From the NCBI RefSeq assembly GCF_900104575.1, contig NZ_LT629731.1, forward strand, positions 1,161,051 to 1,225,050: DNA of 64,000 nucleotides, written 5' to 3'. The notes under the pieces are model-generated. The model had not been told where the DNA came from and made no database searches. It worked only from the letters and a program-made list of their open reading frames with translations. Numbering within the stretch: position 1 is the first letter of the stretch; each line of letters opens with the position of its first letter. This document shows positions 56,847-64,000 of the stretch, piece by piece. The position numbers and the translations under genes were made by a program. This DNA comes from Bacillus tuaregi. GTDB lineage: Bacteria; Bacillota; Bacilli; Bacillales; Cytobacillaceae.

Positions 56847-57614
56847 ATGGTGAGCAATGCTACCATTACATCAATGATTGCTGTCATTATTTATACTTTT
56901 TTATTATTTGCTGGGTTTATATTCTATAACAAACGGAAAACAGGGATTGAGATTAAACCTTTAATTGTAGGTAGTATAGGTTTTATTGTATTTACGCAGG
57001 TATTAGAAAAATTATTACATGTTATCGTTATTACTCAATTTCCGAACTATGCAGATTATCCCGTATTATTTGGATTATATGGAGGTATGGCGGCAGGGCT
57101 ATTTGAAGAGGTAGGCAGATACATTCTCTATGCTTGGTTACTGAACAAGTATTTAGATTATAAAGGCGGATTATCCTTTGGGATTGGCTGGGGAGGAATT
57201 GAAGCGGTTGTTTTGGCTCTCATAACCATATTACCTAATGTCATTTTTGCCTTTTTAATTAATGCCGGTACGTTTGAAGCAGCATTTGCTGGGCAGCTGC
57301 CAAGTGATCAAATCGCTCTCATAAAGGATTCATTAATCAATCAAGGAGCAGGCTTTTATTTATTTGGAATAGTCGAGAGGTTTTTTGCGCTATTCATGCA
57401 AATTGCTTTAAGCTTGTTTGTTCTGCTAGCAGTTGTAAAAAATAAAATTTCTTATTTAATTTATTCGATTCTCGTCCATGCGTTGATTGATTTTCCTCTT
57501 GCCTTTTTCCAAACAGGCGATCTTAATAACATATGGATCATTGAAATATATATTGCTGCTATTGGAATCTTATCTATGTTTTTTATCAAAAGAATCAAAA
57601 AAAGCCTGTCATGA
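56847..57614 (+). CDS. YhfC-family intramembrane metalloprotease-like protein
   Basis: A 255-residue protein with about seven TM helices. YGGMAAGLFEEVGRYILYAWLL holds the EExxR motif of CPBP-type/YhfC glutamic intramembrane proteases, and LVHALIDFPLAFF supplies the second conserved His/Asp helix. AAAGGAGGAACGGAT precedes the ATG. Substrate unknown; the Fur-like palindrome suggests metal-dependent regulation. Confidence 0.8.
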   Translation: MVSNATITSMIAVIIYTFLLFAGFIFYNKRKTGIEIKPLIVGSIGFIVFTQVLEKLLHVIVITQFPNYADYPVLFGLYGGMAAGLFEEVGRYILYAWLLNKYLDYKGGLSFGIGWGGIEAVVLALITILPNVIFAFLINAGTFEAAFAGQLPSDQIALIKDSLINQGAGFYLFGIVERFFALFMQIALSLFVLLAVVKNKISYLIYSILVHALIDFPLAFFQTGDLNNIWIIEIYIAAIGILSMFFIKRIKKSLS

Positions 57615-57686
57615 CGACAATGAGTCTATAAATGAATATTTTCCTAATTAATACGCAACATAATAGTTGTTGAGGAGGTGAATCAT

Positions 57687-57827
57687 ATGACAAATCAACC
57701 ATCAAATAAAAGAGGCAGAATGAATAATAAGCAAGGTTCAGGCTCGCAATATCACAAGGAACACGCAGGGAATGTTCAAGGCTACGGATCAAATAATGTG
57801 GACGTAAATGAAAACGGTAGGAAATAA
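57687..57827 (+). CDS. Small Gly/Asn-rich hydrophilic protein (46 aa)
   Basis: MTNQPSNKRGRMNNKQ followed by a Gly/Asn/Ser-rich remainder and ENGRK end. A strong AGGAGGTG site lies 6 nt before the ATG, and a small CGCC/GGCG hairpin with T run follows at 57853-57873. Composition resembles minor spore proteins but I cannot assign a family. Confidence 0.65.
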   Translation: MTNQPSNKRGRMNNKQGSGSQYHKEHAGNVQGYGSNNVDVNENGRK

Positions 57828-57852
57828 CAATCATCAGTAAGTTGACTTTAGG

Positions 57853-57874
57853 CGCCCATTTGTGGCGTTTTTTC
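57853..57874 (+). terminator. Short terminator after the 46-aa gene
   Basis: CGCC / GGCG, 7-nt loop, TTTTTTC. Confidence 0.5.
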
Positions 57875-57988
57875 TTTTGTAAAGGAGACAATGAAGAATA
57901 ATTTATCTTAATATCTATTTTTTATTTTTGGGTTATGGGTTAGACTAACAGAATGATGTTAAGGTATTTGAAAATGGGAGTTGATTCT

Positions 57989-58126
57989 ATGAGCAGTGCA
58001 AAGGGAAAAGGTGGTACAGGTAGAGGAACGGGAAAGAAGGGCTGGACTCGTTGGCAGGCTGGGGCAAATAAGGCGAAGAGTGCCAAGCCATATAAAAGCA
58101 AAGGCACAAAAAATCGAGAGAAATAA
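57989..58126 (+). CDS. Small basic protein, DUF3934-like (45 aa)
   Basis: MSSAKGKGGTGRGTGKKGW then TRWQAGANKAKSAKPYKSKG; extremely basic and Gly/Lys-rich with an invariant-looking KGWTRWQ core, typical of the DUF3934 family in Bacillus. GGGAG lies 7 nt before the ATG. Nucleic-acid or rRNA binding is conceivable from charge alone; function unknown. Confidence 0.7.
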   Translation: MSSAKGKGGTGRGTGKKGWTRWQAGANKAKSAKPYKSKGTKNREK

Positions 58127-58141
58127 TCGCTGTCAGGGAGT

Positions 58142-58283
58142 GTTGAGAATTGGTTTAATGCACTTATTCTATTTATTCTTGCAGGACTTGCCGAAGTAGG
58201 CGGCGGTTATTTCATTTGGTTATGGTTAAGAGAGAGCAGACCCTTTTATTTCGGTATACTAGGTGGAATCACATTAGTTCTTA
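58142..58283 (+). pseudogene. Truncated YnfA-family (UPF0060) membrane protein remnant
   Basis: Reading from 58142, the frame gives WFNALILFILAGLAEVGGGY then FIWLWLRESRPFYFGILGG, clearly the first ~45 residues of a YnfA-family four-TM protein (~108 residues). There is no start codon in frame (GTGTTGAG suggests a small indel at the beginning), and homology stops at ITLVL, where a terminator hairpin begins. The remaining ~60 residues are gone. Confidence 0.75.
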
Positions 58284-58284
58284 A

Positions 58285-58320
58285 CAAAAAAGCTTGTAGT
58301 AACTTCTACAAGCTTTTTTG
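58285..58320. terminator. Bidirectional terminator after the GntR gene
   Basis: AAAAAAGCTTGTAG / CTACAAGCTTTTTT stem with A and T runs. It serves the minus-strand GntR gene and truncates the ynfA remnant. Confidence 0.88.
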
Positions 58321-58989
58321 TTAATTGCTTTGGTTAGATTCTGCTAAAAATTCATCTATTGCCCGAGTCCAATTAATTCGTGCCATTTTAGAAGCGGTTT
58401 CTGGGTCTCTTCTTTCAAATGCTTGGATTATTGCCTCATGTTCATCTATTGATTGCGTTGTAAGAATGACTGATTGATGATGAAAAAGTCTCATGACATG
58501 TGCCTGTAGTATAGACACTGCATTTGAAATATAAGGATTTTGAGCCGTTTCAATAATCAAATTATGATAGTGATCATCATATTTTAGTGCAGAATAAAAA
58601 TCATGACGATGAATAGCCTCTGCAAAGCTAGTATTGATTTCCCGTAGTGTACTAATGGTCTGTTTGTCAATAAGAGGAGTTGCTAACTCTGCTGCAAGGG
58701 CCTGTAGCGCACCTAATGGCGGCAGTATTTTAGTAATATCTTCTTTCTTAACAGAAGTAACTTGAGTACCAACTCCGGGAAACATTTCAACGAATCCTTG
58801 TACATTTAATAATTGAAGCGCTTCCCGAATTGGCGTTCTGCTCACCCCTAGAGCCTGTGCAAGGTCCGCATCATTTAATTTCTCCCGAGGTTTCAATGTA
58901 CCCTCAATAATCCATTCCTGAATCTGAGAAAATGCCCGCTCTTTAGCAGAAATACGTGTAGGGGAAGAATAATTAGTTGGTATCGGCAT
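58321..58989 (-). CDS. GntR-family regulator (FadR/FCD subgroup)
   Basis: A 222-residue regulator: winged helix (AFSQIQEWIIEGTLKPREKLNDADLAQALGVSRTPIREALQLL) then an all-helical FCD ligand domain with metal-binding type residues (DDHYHNLIIETAQN, HEAIIQAF). Divergent from brnQ; the intergenic inverted and direct repeats at 59083-59136 are its likely operator. Ligand unknown, possibly a branched-chain or other carboxylic acid. Confidence 0.87.
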   Translation of the reverse strand: MPIPTNYSSPTRISAKERAFSQIQEWIIEGTLKPREKLNDADLAQALGVSRTPIREALQLLNVQGFVEMFPGVGTQVTSVKKEDITKILPPLGALQALAAELATPLIDKQTISTLREINTSFAEAIHRHDFYSALKYDDHYHNLIIETAQNPYISNAVSILQAHVMRLFHHQSVILTTQSIDEHEAIIQAFERRDPETASKMARINWTRAIDEFLAESNQSN

Positions 58990-59082
58990 TGTTAACCCAC
59001 CCTTTGTTCATCTACTAACTTTTAGATTAGAATTACTTGCTTAGTAGTTTCTTTAGTTACTAATATTATATATCCTGAAATA

Positions 59083-59136
59083 GACAAATGCAATATATCG
59101 CATTTGTCGACATTATTTTAAAGTAATATATTGCAT
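59083..59136. promoter_or_regulatory. Candidate GntR operator region between GntR gene and brnQ
   Basis: A 9-bp perfect inverted repeat GACAAATGC-N8-GCATTTGTC (59083-59108), and a direct repeat AATATATYGCAT at 59092 and 59125, 33 bp apart, about three helical turns on the same DNA face. Confidence 0.5.
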
Positions 59137-59223
59137 AAATATTTTGCATATGATAATGTAATTGTACTGATATATTACATATATCTAACCAAGATATAGC
59201 AGGAATTTGCTAGTTATATATTA

Positions 59224-59238
59224 AAGTATCAGAAAATT
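59224..59238 (+). promoter_or_regulatory. Candidate CodY box upstream of brnQ
   Basis: AAGTATCAGAAAATT matches 13 of 15 bases of AATTTTCWGAAAATT, the CodY motif. CodY represses branched-chain amino acid transport when isoleucine/valine and GTP are plentiful. Confidence 0.55.
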
Positions 59239-59365
59239 TAAATAAGAATATGTTTTTATATTAATATTATTGTTTCTATATTAGAAGATAAGTAGGAAAA
59301 ATATAAAAATAACATCCTGCTTCTCATAGTTACATGAAAGTACAAAGCACCTAGGAGGGGAAAAA

Positions 59366-60715
59366 ATGAAGCAAAAAATGTCATTTTCTTATTTATTAGC
59401 AGTTGGTTTTATGCTTTTCGCATTATTCTTTGGAGCAGGAAATTTAATCTTCCCGGCTATGTTGGGTCAGTCAGCCGGTTCGAATATTTGGTCAGCTAAT
59501 CTAGGCTTCATTATTACGGGTGTTGGTTTACCATTATTAGGCGTAATTGCATTAGGATTTTCAGGAAAAAGTGATTTACAGTCATTAGCAAGTCGTGTCA
59601 GCCCATTTTTTGGAGTTGCGTTTACGGTAGCACTTTATTTATCAATTGGACCTTTATTTGCCATTCCAAGAACAGCAACCGTGTCATTCGAGATTGGAAT
59701 TAAACCATTTATTGCCGAGCAAAGTCATACGCCCGCGTTACTAATCTTTACGATTATTTTCTTTGGAATTACAGCGTATTTTTCCTTAAAATCACAGAAA
59801 ATTGTTGATATTGTAGGGAAGGTATTAACACCGTTATTATTACTATTTATTGCGATTCTTATTATTACCGCCTTTTTTAAACCAATGGGAGTCTTCCAGG
59901 CACCTACTGAAAATTATGTAAGTGATGCATTTTTTAAAGGCTTCCAGGAAGGGTATTTGACGATGGATGCACTTGCTGCCTTTGTTTTTGGTATTATTGT
60001 CATTAATGCTGTAAAGGAAAGAGGTGCTACATCTAGAAAAGAGATGATGAGTGCAGTTGCAAAAGCAGGTCTTATTGCAGCAGGGCTTTTAGCAGTCATC
60101 TACACTTCTTTAACTTTTATTGGTGCCTCAAGTGTTAAGGAGATTGGTTTATTAGATAACGGGGGGGCGGTTCTATCAGGAGCAGCTAACCATTATTTTG
60201 GTTCATATGGTGGAATTTTATTAAGTCTAATTGTAATTGGCGCATGTTTAACAACAAGCATTGGCTTAATCACATCCTGCTCGACTTATTTTAATAAACT
60301 ATTACCAAGTATTTCTTACGCGAAATTTGTCATTATCTTATCCATTTTTAGTGCAGGAATCGCGAATTTTGGATTAAATCAATTAATTTCCATCTCAGTA
60401 CCGGTTCTAGTTGCCATTTATCCATTGGCCGTTTGCTTAATGGCATTAACTTTCCTTCATTCTTTCTTCAAGGGAAGAAAGGAAGTCTATCAATGGAGCA
60501 TGGGATTGACCTTTATCGTTGCTTTATTCGACGGATTAAATGCCGCTGGGATTAGCTTTGCTCCAATTAATGATTTATTTACTTCGATTTTACCTCTGTA
60601 TAGTCAGGGACTTGGCTGGATTGTTCCGGCAATCATTGGTGCATTAATCGGATATGTAACTAGCTTAGTAGTAAAGGAAAATTTAGAATCTGCTGCGGCA
60701 GATATTAATAGATAG
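59366..60715 (+). CDS. brnQ: Branched-chain amino acid carrier BrnQ
   Basis: A 449-residue, 12-TM Na+- or H+-coupled carrier of the LIVCS family for isoleucine, leucine and valine. N-terminal GFMLFALFFGAGNLIFPAMLGQSAG and IGPLFAIPRTATVSFEIG are diagnostic. AGGAGGGG stands 8 nt before the ATG. Upstream lie a CodY-like box and repeats that may bind the divergent GntR regulator. Confidence 0.94.
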   Translation: MKQKMSFSYLLAVGFMLFALFFGAGNLIFPAMLGQSAGSNIWSANLGFIITGVGLPLLGVIALGFSGKSDLQSLASRVSPFFGVAFTVALYLSIGPLFAIPRTATVSFEIGIKPFIAEQSHTPALLIFTIIFFGITAYFSLKSQKIVDIVGKVLTPLLLLFIAILIITAFFKPMGVFQAPTENYVSDAFFKGFQEGYLTMDALAAFVFGIIVINAVKERGATSRKEMMSAVAKAGLIAAGLLAVIYTSLTFIGASSVKEIGLLDNGGAVLSGAANHYFGSYGGILLSLIVIGACLTTSIGLITSCSTYFNKLLPSISYAKFVIILSIFSAGIANFGLNQLISISVPVLVAIYPLAVCLMALTFLHSFFKGRKEVYQWSMGLTFIVALFDGLNAAGISFAPINDLFTSILPLYSQGLGWIVPAIIGALIGYVTSLVVKENLESAAADINR

Positions 60716-60726
60716 GAAGAATAGAA

Positions 60727-60764
60727 AAGGTCCACCAGATAATACTCTGATGGACCTTTTACTT
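60727..60764. terminator. Bidirectional terminator between brnQ and malic enzyme
   Basis: AAAAGGTCCACCAGA / TCTGATGGACCTTTT stem with one mismatch, TAATAC loop. Confidence 0.88.
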
Positions 60765-60777
60765 TTTATGAAGAGGA

Positions 60778-62025
60778 TTAGATTAAGCTTGCTTCTGTAC
60801 CTTTAGACATAGATAAGAGCTGTTCCTTAATATCCTCGGCATTAATTTGTCTTTGGGCAACGCCTGTTTCCATTGCAGTCTTAGCGACAGCTTCGGCAAC
60901 ATACGCAGCTACTCTTGGATCAAATGGATCAGGAATGACATAATCTGCATGTAGTTCTTCGTCTGAAATTAATCCTGCAATGGCATTAACCGCAGCTACT
61001 TTCATTTCCTCATTAATTTCCTTTGCATGTACTTCTAAAGCACCGCGGAAAATTCCAGGAAAAGCAAGAACGTTATTCACTTGATTTGCGAAATCAGAAC
61101 GGCCTGTCCCAACAACAAAGGCACCCGCTTCCTTTGCCACATCCGGCATAATTTCCGGAATTGGATTAGCCATGGCAAAAATGATTGATTTTGAATTCAT
61201 CGTTTGTACCATTTCTTTTGTCACAACACCTGGAGCTGATACGCCAATAAATACATCTGCTCCGACAAGAGCATCCTCTAGTGAGCCTTGTTTTTGCTCT
61301 TTATTCGTGATAAGGGCTAATTCTTCTTTGAATGGATTCATCCCATTTGGACGTCCCTCATAGATGATGCCTTTCGTATCACATAGGATAACATCCTTTA
61401 CACCCATGTTCAGTAATAGCTTAACAATTGCGACACCAGCGGATCCCGCACCGTTTGCTACAACACGAATGTCTTCTAGTTTTTTGTCAACAAGTTTTAA
61501 GGCGTTTAGTAATCCCGCAGCCGTTACAATGGCAGTACCATGCTGATCATCATGAAACACTGGAATATTGCAAGCTTCTTTCAGTCTTTCTTCAATTTCA
61601 AAGCATTGCGGAGCGGCAATATCTTCTAAGTTTACACCGCCAAAGGTTGGCTCCATTAATTTCACGGTTTCAACAATTTTGTCTGGGTCTGTAGTGTCTA
61701 AGCAAATGGGAAAGGCATCAACATCAGCAAAGGATTTAAATAATAATGCTTTTCCTTCCATGACAGGCATGGCTGCTTTTGGACCTATATTTCCAAGACC
61801 TAGTACCGCTGTTCCGTTAGTCACAACAGCAACTAGATTTCCTTTCATTGTGTAATCATATGCTTTGCTGTCATCTTCAAATATGTCCAAGCATGGTTCA
61901 GCTACACCCGGGGAATAAGCAAGGCTTAAATCCTGCGCATTTGCTACTGTAACCTTTGAGTGTACCCCTAGCTTTCCTCTATTTTCCTTGTGTAACTGTA
62001 ATGCTTTTTCACGTAACGTTGACAT
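60778..62025 (-). CDS. NAD(P)-dependent malic enzyme
   Basis: A 415-residue malate dehydrogenase (oxaloacetate-decarboxylating), giving pyruvate, CO2 and NAD(P)H. Short bacterial type like B. subtilis YtsJ (~410). Seen: [30 protein letters not shown], metal/catalytic [15 protein letters not shown], and the nucleotide fold [18 protein letters not shown]. Cofactor preference is not decidable by eye. GGAGAGAC precedes the ATG. Confidence 0.93.
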   Translation of the reverse strand: MSTLREKALQLHKENRGKLGVHSKVTVANAQDLSLAYSPGVAEPCLDIFEDDSKAYDYTMKGNLVAVVTNGTAVLGLGNIGPKAAMPVMEGKALLFKSFADVDAFPICLDTTDPDKIVETVKLMEPTFGGVNLEDIAAPQCFEIEERLKEACNIPVFHDDQHGTAIVTAAGLLNALKLVDKKLEDIRVVANGAGSAGVAIVKLLLNMGVKDVILCDTKGIIYEGRPNGMNPFKEELALITNKEQKQGSLEDALVGADVFIGVSAPGVVTKEMVQTMNSKSIIFAMANPIPEIMPDVAKEAGAFVVGTGRSDFANQVNNVLAFPGIFRGALEVHAKEINEEMKVAAVNAIAGLISDEELHADYVIPDPFDPRVAAYVAEAVAKTAMETGVAQRQINAEDIKEQLLSMSKGTEASLI

Positions 62026-62112
62026 TTGTGTTGTCTCTCCTTTGGGATAGTTTCATTGATTAATACTGATAGTAAAAAGATAGTATGAATGCTGTGACTC
62101 TTAGAATAGATC

Positions 62113-62286
62113 TTAAACTGCAACTAGTTTAACTGAGCGGTTGTAGAAGGAAATCACCTCGGTAAGGATTTTGTAGCCTTGAATACTCTTGTAAGCTTCT
62201 TTTGCTTCTTTCTCTGTTTTAAATTCATAAATCTTTGTTTCTTGATTTTGGTAGGCGGTGATTACCCACATCATTACTTCTTCCAT
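62113..62286 (-). CDS. Small conserved-looking protein (57 aa)
   Basis: MEEVMMWVITAYQNQETKIY then EFKTEKEAKEAYKSIQGYKI and a C-terminal FYNRSVKLVAV. The mixed beta/alpha pattern and alternating hydrophobicity suggest a folded small domain. Translation may start at the ATG at 62286 (GGGAGAATT 14 nt upstream) or at one of two internal ATGs at 62274/62271. No family recognised. The 62287-62619 stretch behind it is AT-rich without a further gene. Confidence 0.65.
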   Translation of the reverse strand: MEEVMMWVITAYQNQETKIYEFKTEKEAKEAYKSIQGYKILTEVISFYNRSVKLVAV

Positions 62287-62619
62287 TTTAAGATCAATTC
62301 TCCCTTTTACTTTTTATTTGCTTAATACCTGTTAACACTCGTAATTATAACAGCCTGAAATAAATTGAAAATACTTTCTACAAAAGAAGTCAAAAGATTA
62401 CAAAAAAATTCTATATAAATAGCGGTTTTCTATAAAAAAAATCTTGTATTTTTGTATGTTTTTGAAAAAATCACTTTGAAAGACGTAAAGATACGATTTT
62501 ATTTAGCTCAAAAAGCTTTTTATTGTCGAAAAAAAGGGTAATACTAAATAAGACATAATGAAAAGAAGATGATGTAAAATAGGTATACAGATATTAAAGT
62601 AAAAAAAGGAGCTTTCAAA

Positions 62620-62847
62620 ATGGCAGATGAAAAAGAAGTAAAAAAAGATAATAAAGAAGAGGTTTCAGTCAATAAAGCAGCTGAAGGTGATTTGATAGAA
62701 ATTAAGAAGGGTCCTCTGAAAGGGAAGAAAGGGAAGGTCATTGTATTAAGGGAAAACTCTGTTATTGTTGAAATAGGAACAAATTCAAAGACCGATGAAC
62801 CAATCAAAACAGTCGTCAACCACAAAAATTATAAAAAGGCTAAATAA
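62620..62847 (+). CDS. KOW-motif small protein (DUF2187/YkvS-like)
   Basis: A 75-residue protein: a charged Lys/Glu tail (~1-22) then a KOW-type SH3 barrel, GDLIEIKKGPLKGKKGKVIV and KTVVNHKNYKKAK. Homologues such as YkvS carry the same VVNHKxYK ending. Possible RNA or ribosome contact is inferred only from the KOW fold. AAAAGGAGC precedes the ATG. Confidence 0.78.
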   Translation: MADEKEVKKDNKEEVSVNKAAEGDLIEIKKGPLKGKKGKVIVLRENSVIVEIGTNSKTDEPIKTVVNHKNYKKAK

Positions 62848-62860
62848 GGGTTATACATAG

Positions 62861-62902
62861 TAAAAAAACGTTTCTGCCATTGCGTCAGAAACGTTTTTTT
62901 AT
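62861..62902. terminator. Bidirectional terminator after the KOW-protein gene
   Basis: AAAAAACGTTTCTG / CAGAAACGTTTTTT stem with a 9-nt loop. Confidence 0.9.
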
Positions 62903-62924
62903 CTGTGAATTAATCACGAGTATT

Positions 62925-63572
62925 TTATATTACATATAAAAATACAGACAGGAAATGTGCACAGCTTCCTAATAGGATGAACATATGGAAGATTTCATGA
63001 AATCCTACATGTCTAAATTGCAGGAACTTTGGCTTAACTGCGTAAACGATTCCTCCAATAGTATAAAGGATACCGCCCAGCACTAAAAGATATAGGCCGG
63101 TCATATTAATGCTGTTAGATAATGGCGAGACTACAATGATGACCATCCAGCCCATGGCGATATAGAGTAGAGTTGATAACCATCTTGGGCATTGAAACCA
63201 AACCATTTTAAATATAACGCCGCAAACGGCAACTACGGAAATAATCGAAAATAGTACCCAACCAAGCATACCCTCTAAGCTGATTAAACAAAAGGGAGCA
63301 TAGGTACCGGCAATCAGGATGAAAATCATGGAATGATCTAATTTTCTTAAAAAGGCAATGACCTTGTCTTTAGCGATTACCATATGGTAGGTTGCGGATG
63401 CTGTATATAAAAGAATCATACTGATTCCAAAAATCATGACGGCTGTAATGGCAATAGGTGATCCATCTGTAAGTGAGGCTTTGATCACCATTGCTAGTAA
63501 GGCGATAAAAGCAAGCAAAGCGCCGGCCAGATGTGTAAGACCATTTATCGGTTCACGAATATAATTTCCCAT
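62925..63572 (-). CDS. Hemolysin III-family membrane protein (YplQ-like)
   Basis: A 215-residue, seven-TM protein of the PAQR/HlyIII family: IREPINGLTHLAGALLA at the N-terminus, TYHMVIAKDKVIAFLRKLDHSMIFILIAGTYAPFCL and HEIFHMFILLGSCAHF carry the His/Asp/Ser residues of a zinc site seen in PAQR-type hydrolases. True hemolytic activity is doubtful; a membrane-lipid hydrolase role is more likely. AGGAGGATT precedes the ATG. Confidence 0.9.
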   Translation of the reverse strand: MGNYIREPINGLTHLAGALLAFIALLAMVIKASLTDGSPIAITAVMIFGISMILLYTASATYHMVIAKDKVIAFLRKLDHSMIFILIAGTYAPFCLISLEGMLGWVLFSIISVVAVCGVIFKMVWFQCPRWLSTLLYIAMGWMVIIVVSPLSNSINMTGLYLLVLGGILYTIGGIVYAVKPKFLQFRHVGFHEIFHMFILLGSCAHFLSVFLYVI

Positions 63573-63715
63573 TTGAATCCTCCTATAATGTTATGTAGTT
63601 TTTATAACTACTTATAATAATATAGGTATAATCATATGTAGTCAATATTTACTTTTAGGAAAAATTACTGTAGTATGGAGTTAAATGCTATAGCACAGAA
63701 AAGGGAATTGAGTTA

Positions 63716-64000
63716 TGGAGAATATGAATAAATGGATTGACAAGCTTGGTTTAGACAATAACATTACCTTAGAGGATATGCCAAATCTTGACCTGTACAT
63801 GGACCAGGTTATTCAATTATTTGAAAGTAGGTTAAACAGTACAAAACGAGGTCCTGATGACAAGGTGTTAACTAAGACGATGATTAACAATTATGCAAAA
63901 GGAAAGCTGCTTATTCCGATTAAAAATAAGAAATATTCAAAGGAACATCTGATTTTAATCAGTCTTATTTATCAATTAAAGGGAGCGCTTTCCATCAATG
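63716..64000 (+). CDS. DUF1836-like protein (partial, 3' end outside window)
   Basis: The first 95 residues of a protein resembling DUF1836 family members: NKWIDKLGLDNNITLEDMPNL, then LTKTMINNYAKGKLLIPIKN and KKYSKEHLILISLIYQLKG, which looks like a MerR-type helix-turn-helix. AAGGG is 9 nt before the ATG at 63716. Probably a small DNA-binding protein; truncated by the window end. Confidence 0.72.

Noticed and set aside
57595-57891. 98-codon ORF on the minus strand
   Set aside because: It overlaps the 46-aa gene with its strong AGGAGGTG site and has no ribosome site or protein-like pattern.
57996-58199. 67-codon + strand ORF across the DUF3934-like gene
   Set aside because: Different frame from the conserved KGWTRWQ protein, and it runs into the ynfA remnant out of frame.

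Overview
The window is a chromosomal segment of a low-GC, endospore-forming, Gram-positive bacterium of the Bacillaceae (Bacillus, Neobacillus or Mesobacillus type). This rests on AGGAGG ribosome-binding sites, spore genes (sspH, coat-F proteins), a CIRCE element, a ydaO-type c-di-AMP riboswitch, a BceRSAB-type module and many proteins resembling Bacillus subtilis ones (CysJ/CysI/CysL, PxpABC, YraD-G/AdhB, YxcD, SigL). I cannot name a species. No rRNA or tRNA genes were seen. The window opens inside sigL and closes inside a DUF1836-like gene.

Layout. 0-10 kb: sigL tail, an EamA transporter with an attenuator-like leader, a nitroreductase, an FAH-family hydrolase, a two-gene operon of a solute-binding lipoprotein and a membrane GGDEF/EAL protein, and 5-oxoprolinase (pxpB-pxpC-pxpA). 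10-19 kb: a lone fabF, htpG behind a perfect CIRCE operator, an MFS carrier, a DAACS-type glutamate/dicarboxylate symporter behind a c-di-AMP riboswitch, then a group II intron that sits behind the symporter terminator and abuts the 3' end of cysK. 18.7-25.5 kb: cysK divergent from an ssuBCA-type sulfonate importer with a shared 15-bp motif on both sides, a lipoprotein with two flavinylation motifs behind a perfect palindrome, a methyltransferase, and two yxcD-region genes. 25.6-28.3 kb: two tandem copies of a ~189-bp highly structured repeat, the second directly in front of a molybdopterin oxidoreductase. 28.4-38.3 kb: MocA-type oxidoreductase, luciferase-like enzyme, the full rbsRKDACB operon, an M20 deacylase and a GNAT enzyme. 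38.4-48.6 kb: a NosL-like lipoprotein, sspH, cysL divergent from cysJI, a TauE/SafE exporter, and a tctBAC tripartite transporter. 48.9-56.6 kb: BceRSAB-type peptide-resistance module, a yraDE/yraGF-adhB-type spore coat cluster, and a minisatellite of eight 52-bp repeats. 56.8-64 kb: YhfC-type membrane protease behind a 34-bp palindrome, tiny spore-type genes, a ynfA remnant, a GntR regulator divergent from brnQ, malic enzyme, and small genes.

Themes. Sulfur assimilation recurs (cysK, ssuBCA, cysLJI, possible sulfite exporter), with a candidate shared operator for cysK and ssu. Nearly every transcription unit ends in a clear hairpin terminator, many shared by convergent genes. Several regulatory pairings look informative: CIRCE-htpG, c-di-AMP riboswitch-symporter, a redox-regulator-like palindrome before the flavin lipoprotein, a CodY-like box before brnQ, and an RbsR operator with a second near-copy inside rbsK. 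The two most unusual systems are the solute-binding lipoprotein coupled to a c-di-GMP enzyme (3.4-7.3 kb) and the tandem structured RNA-like repeats before the molybdoenzyme (25.6-26.2 kb).
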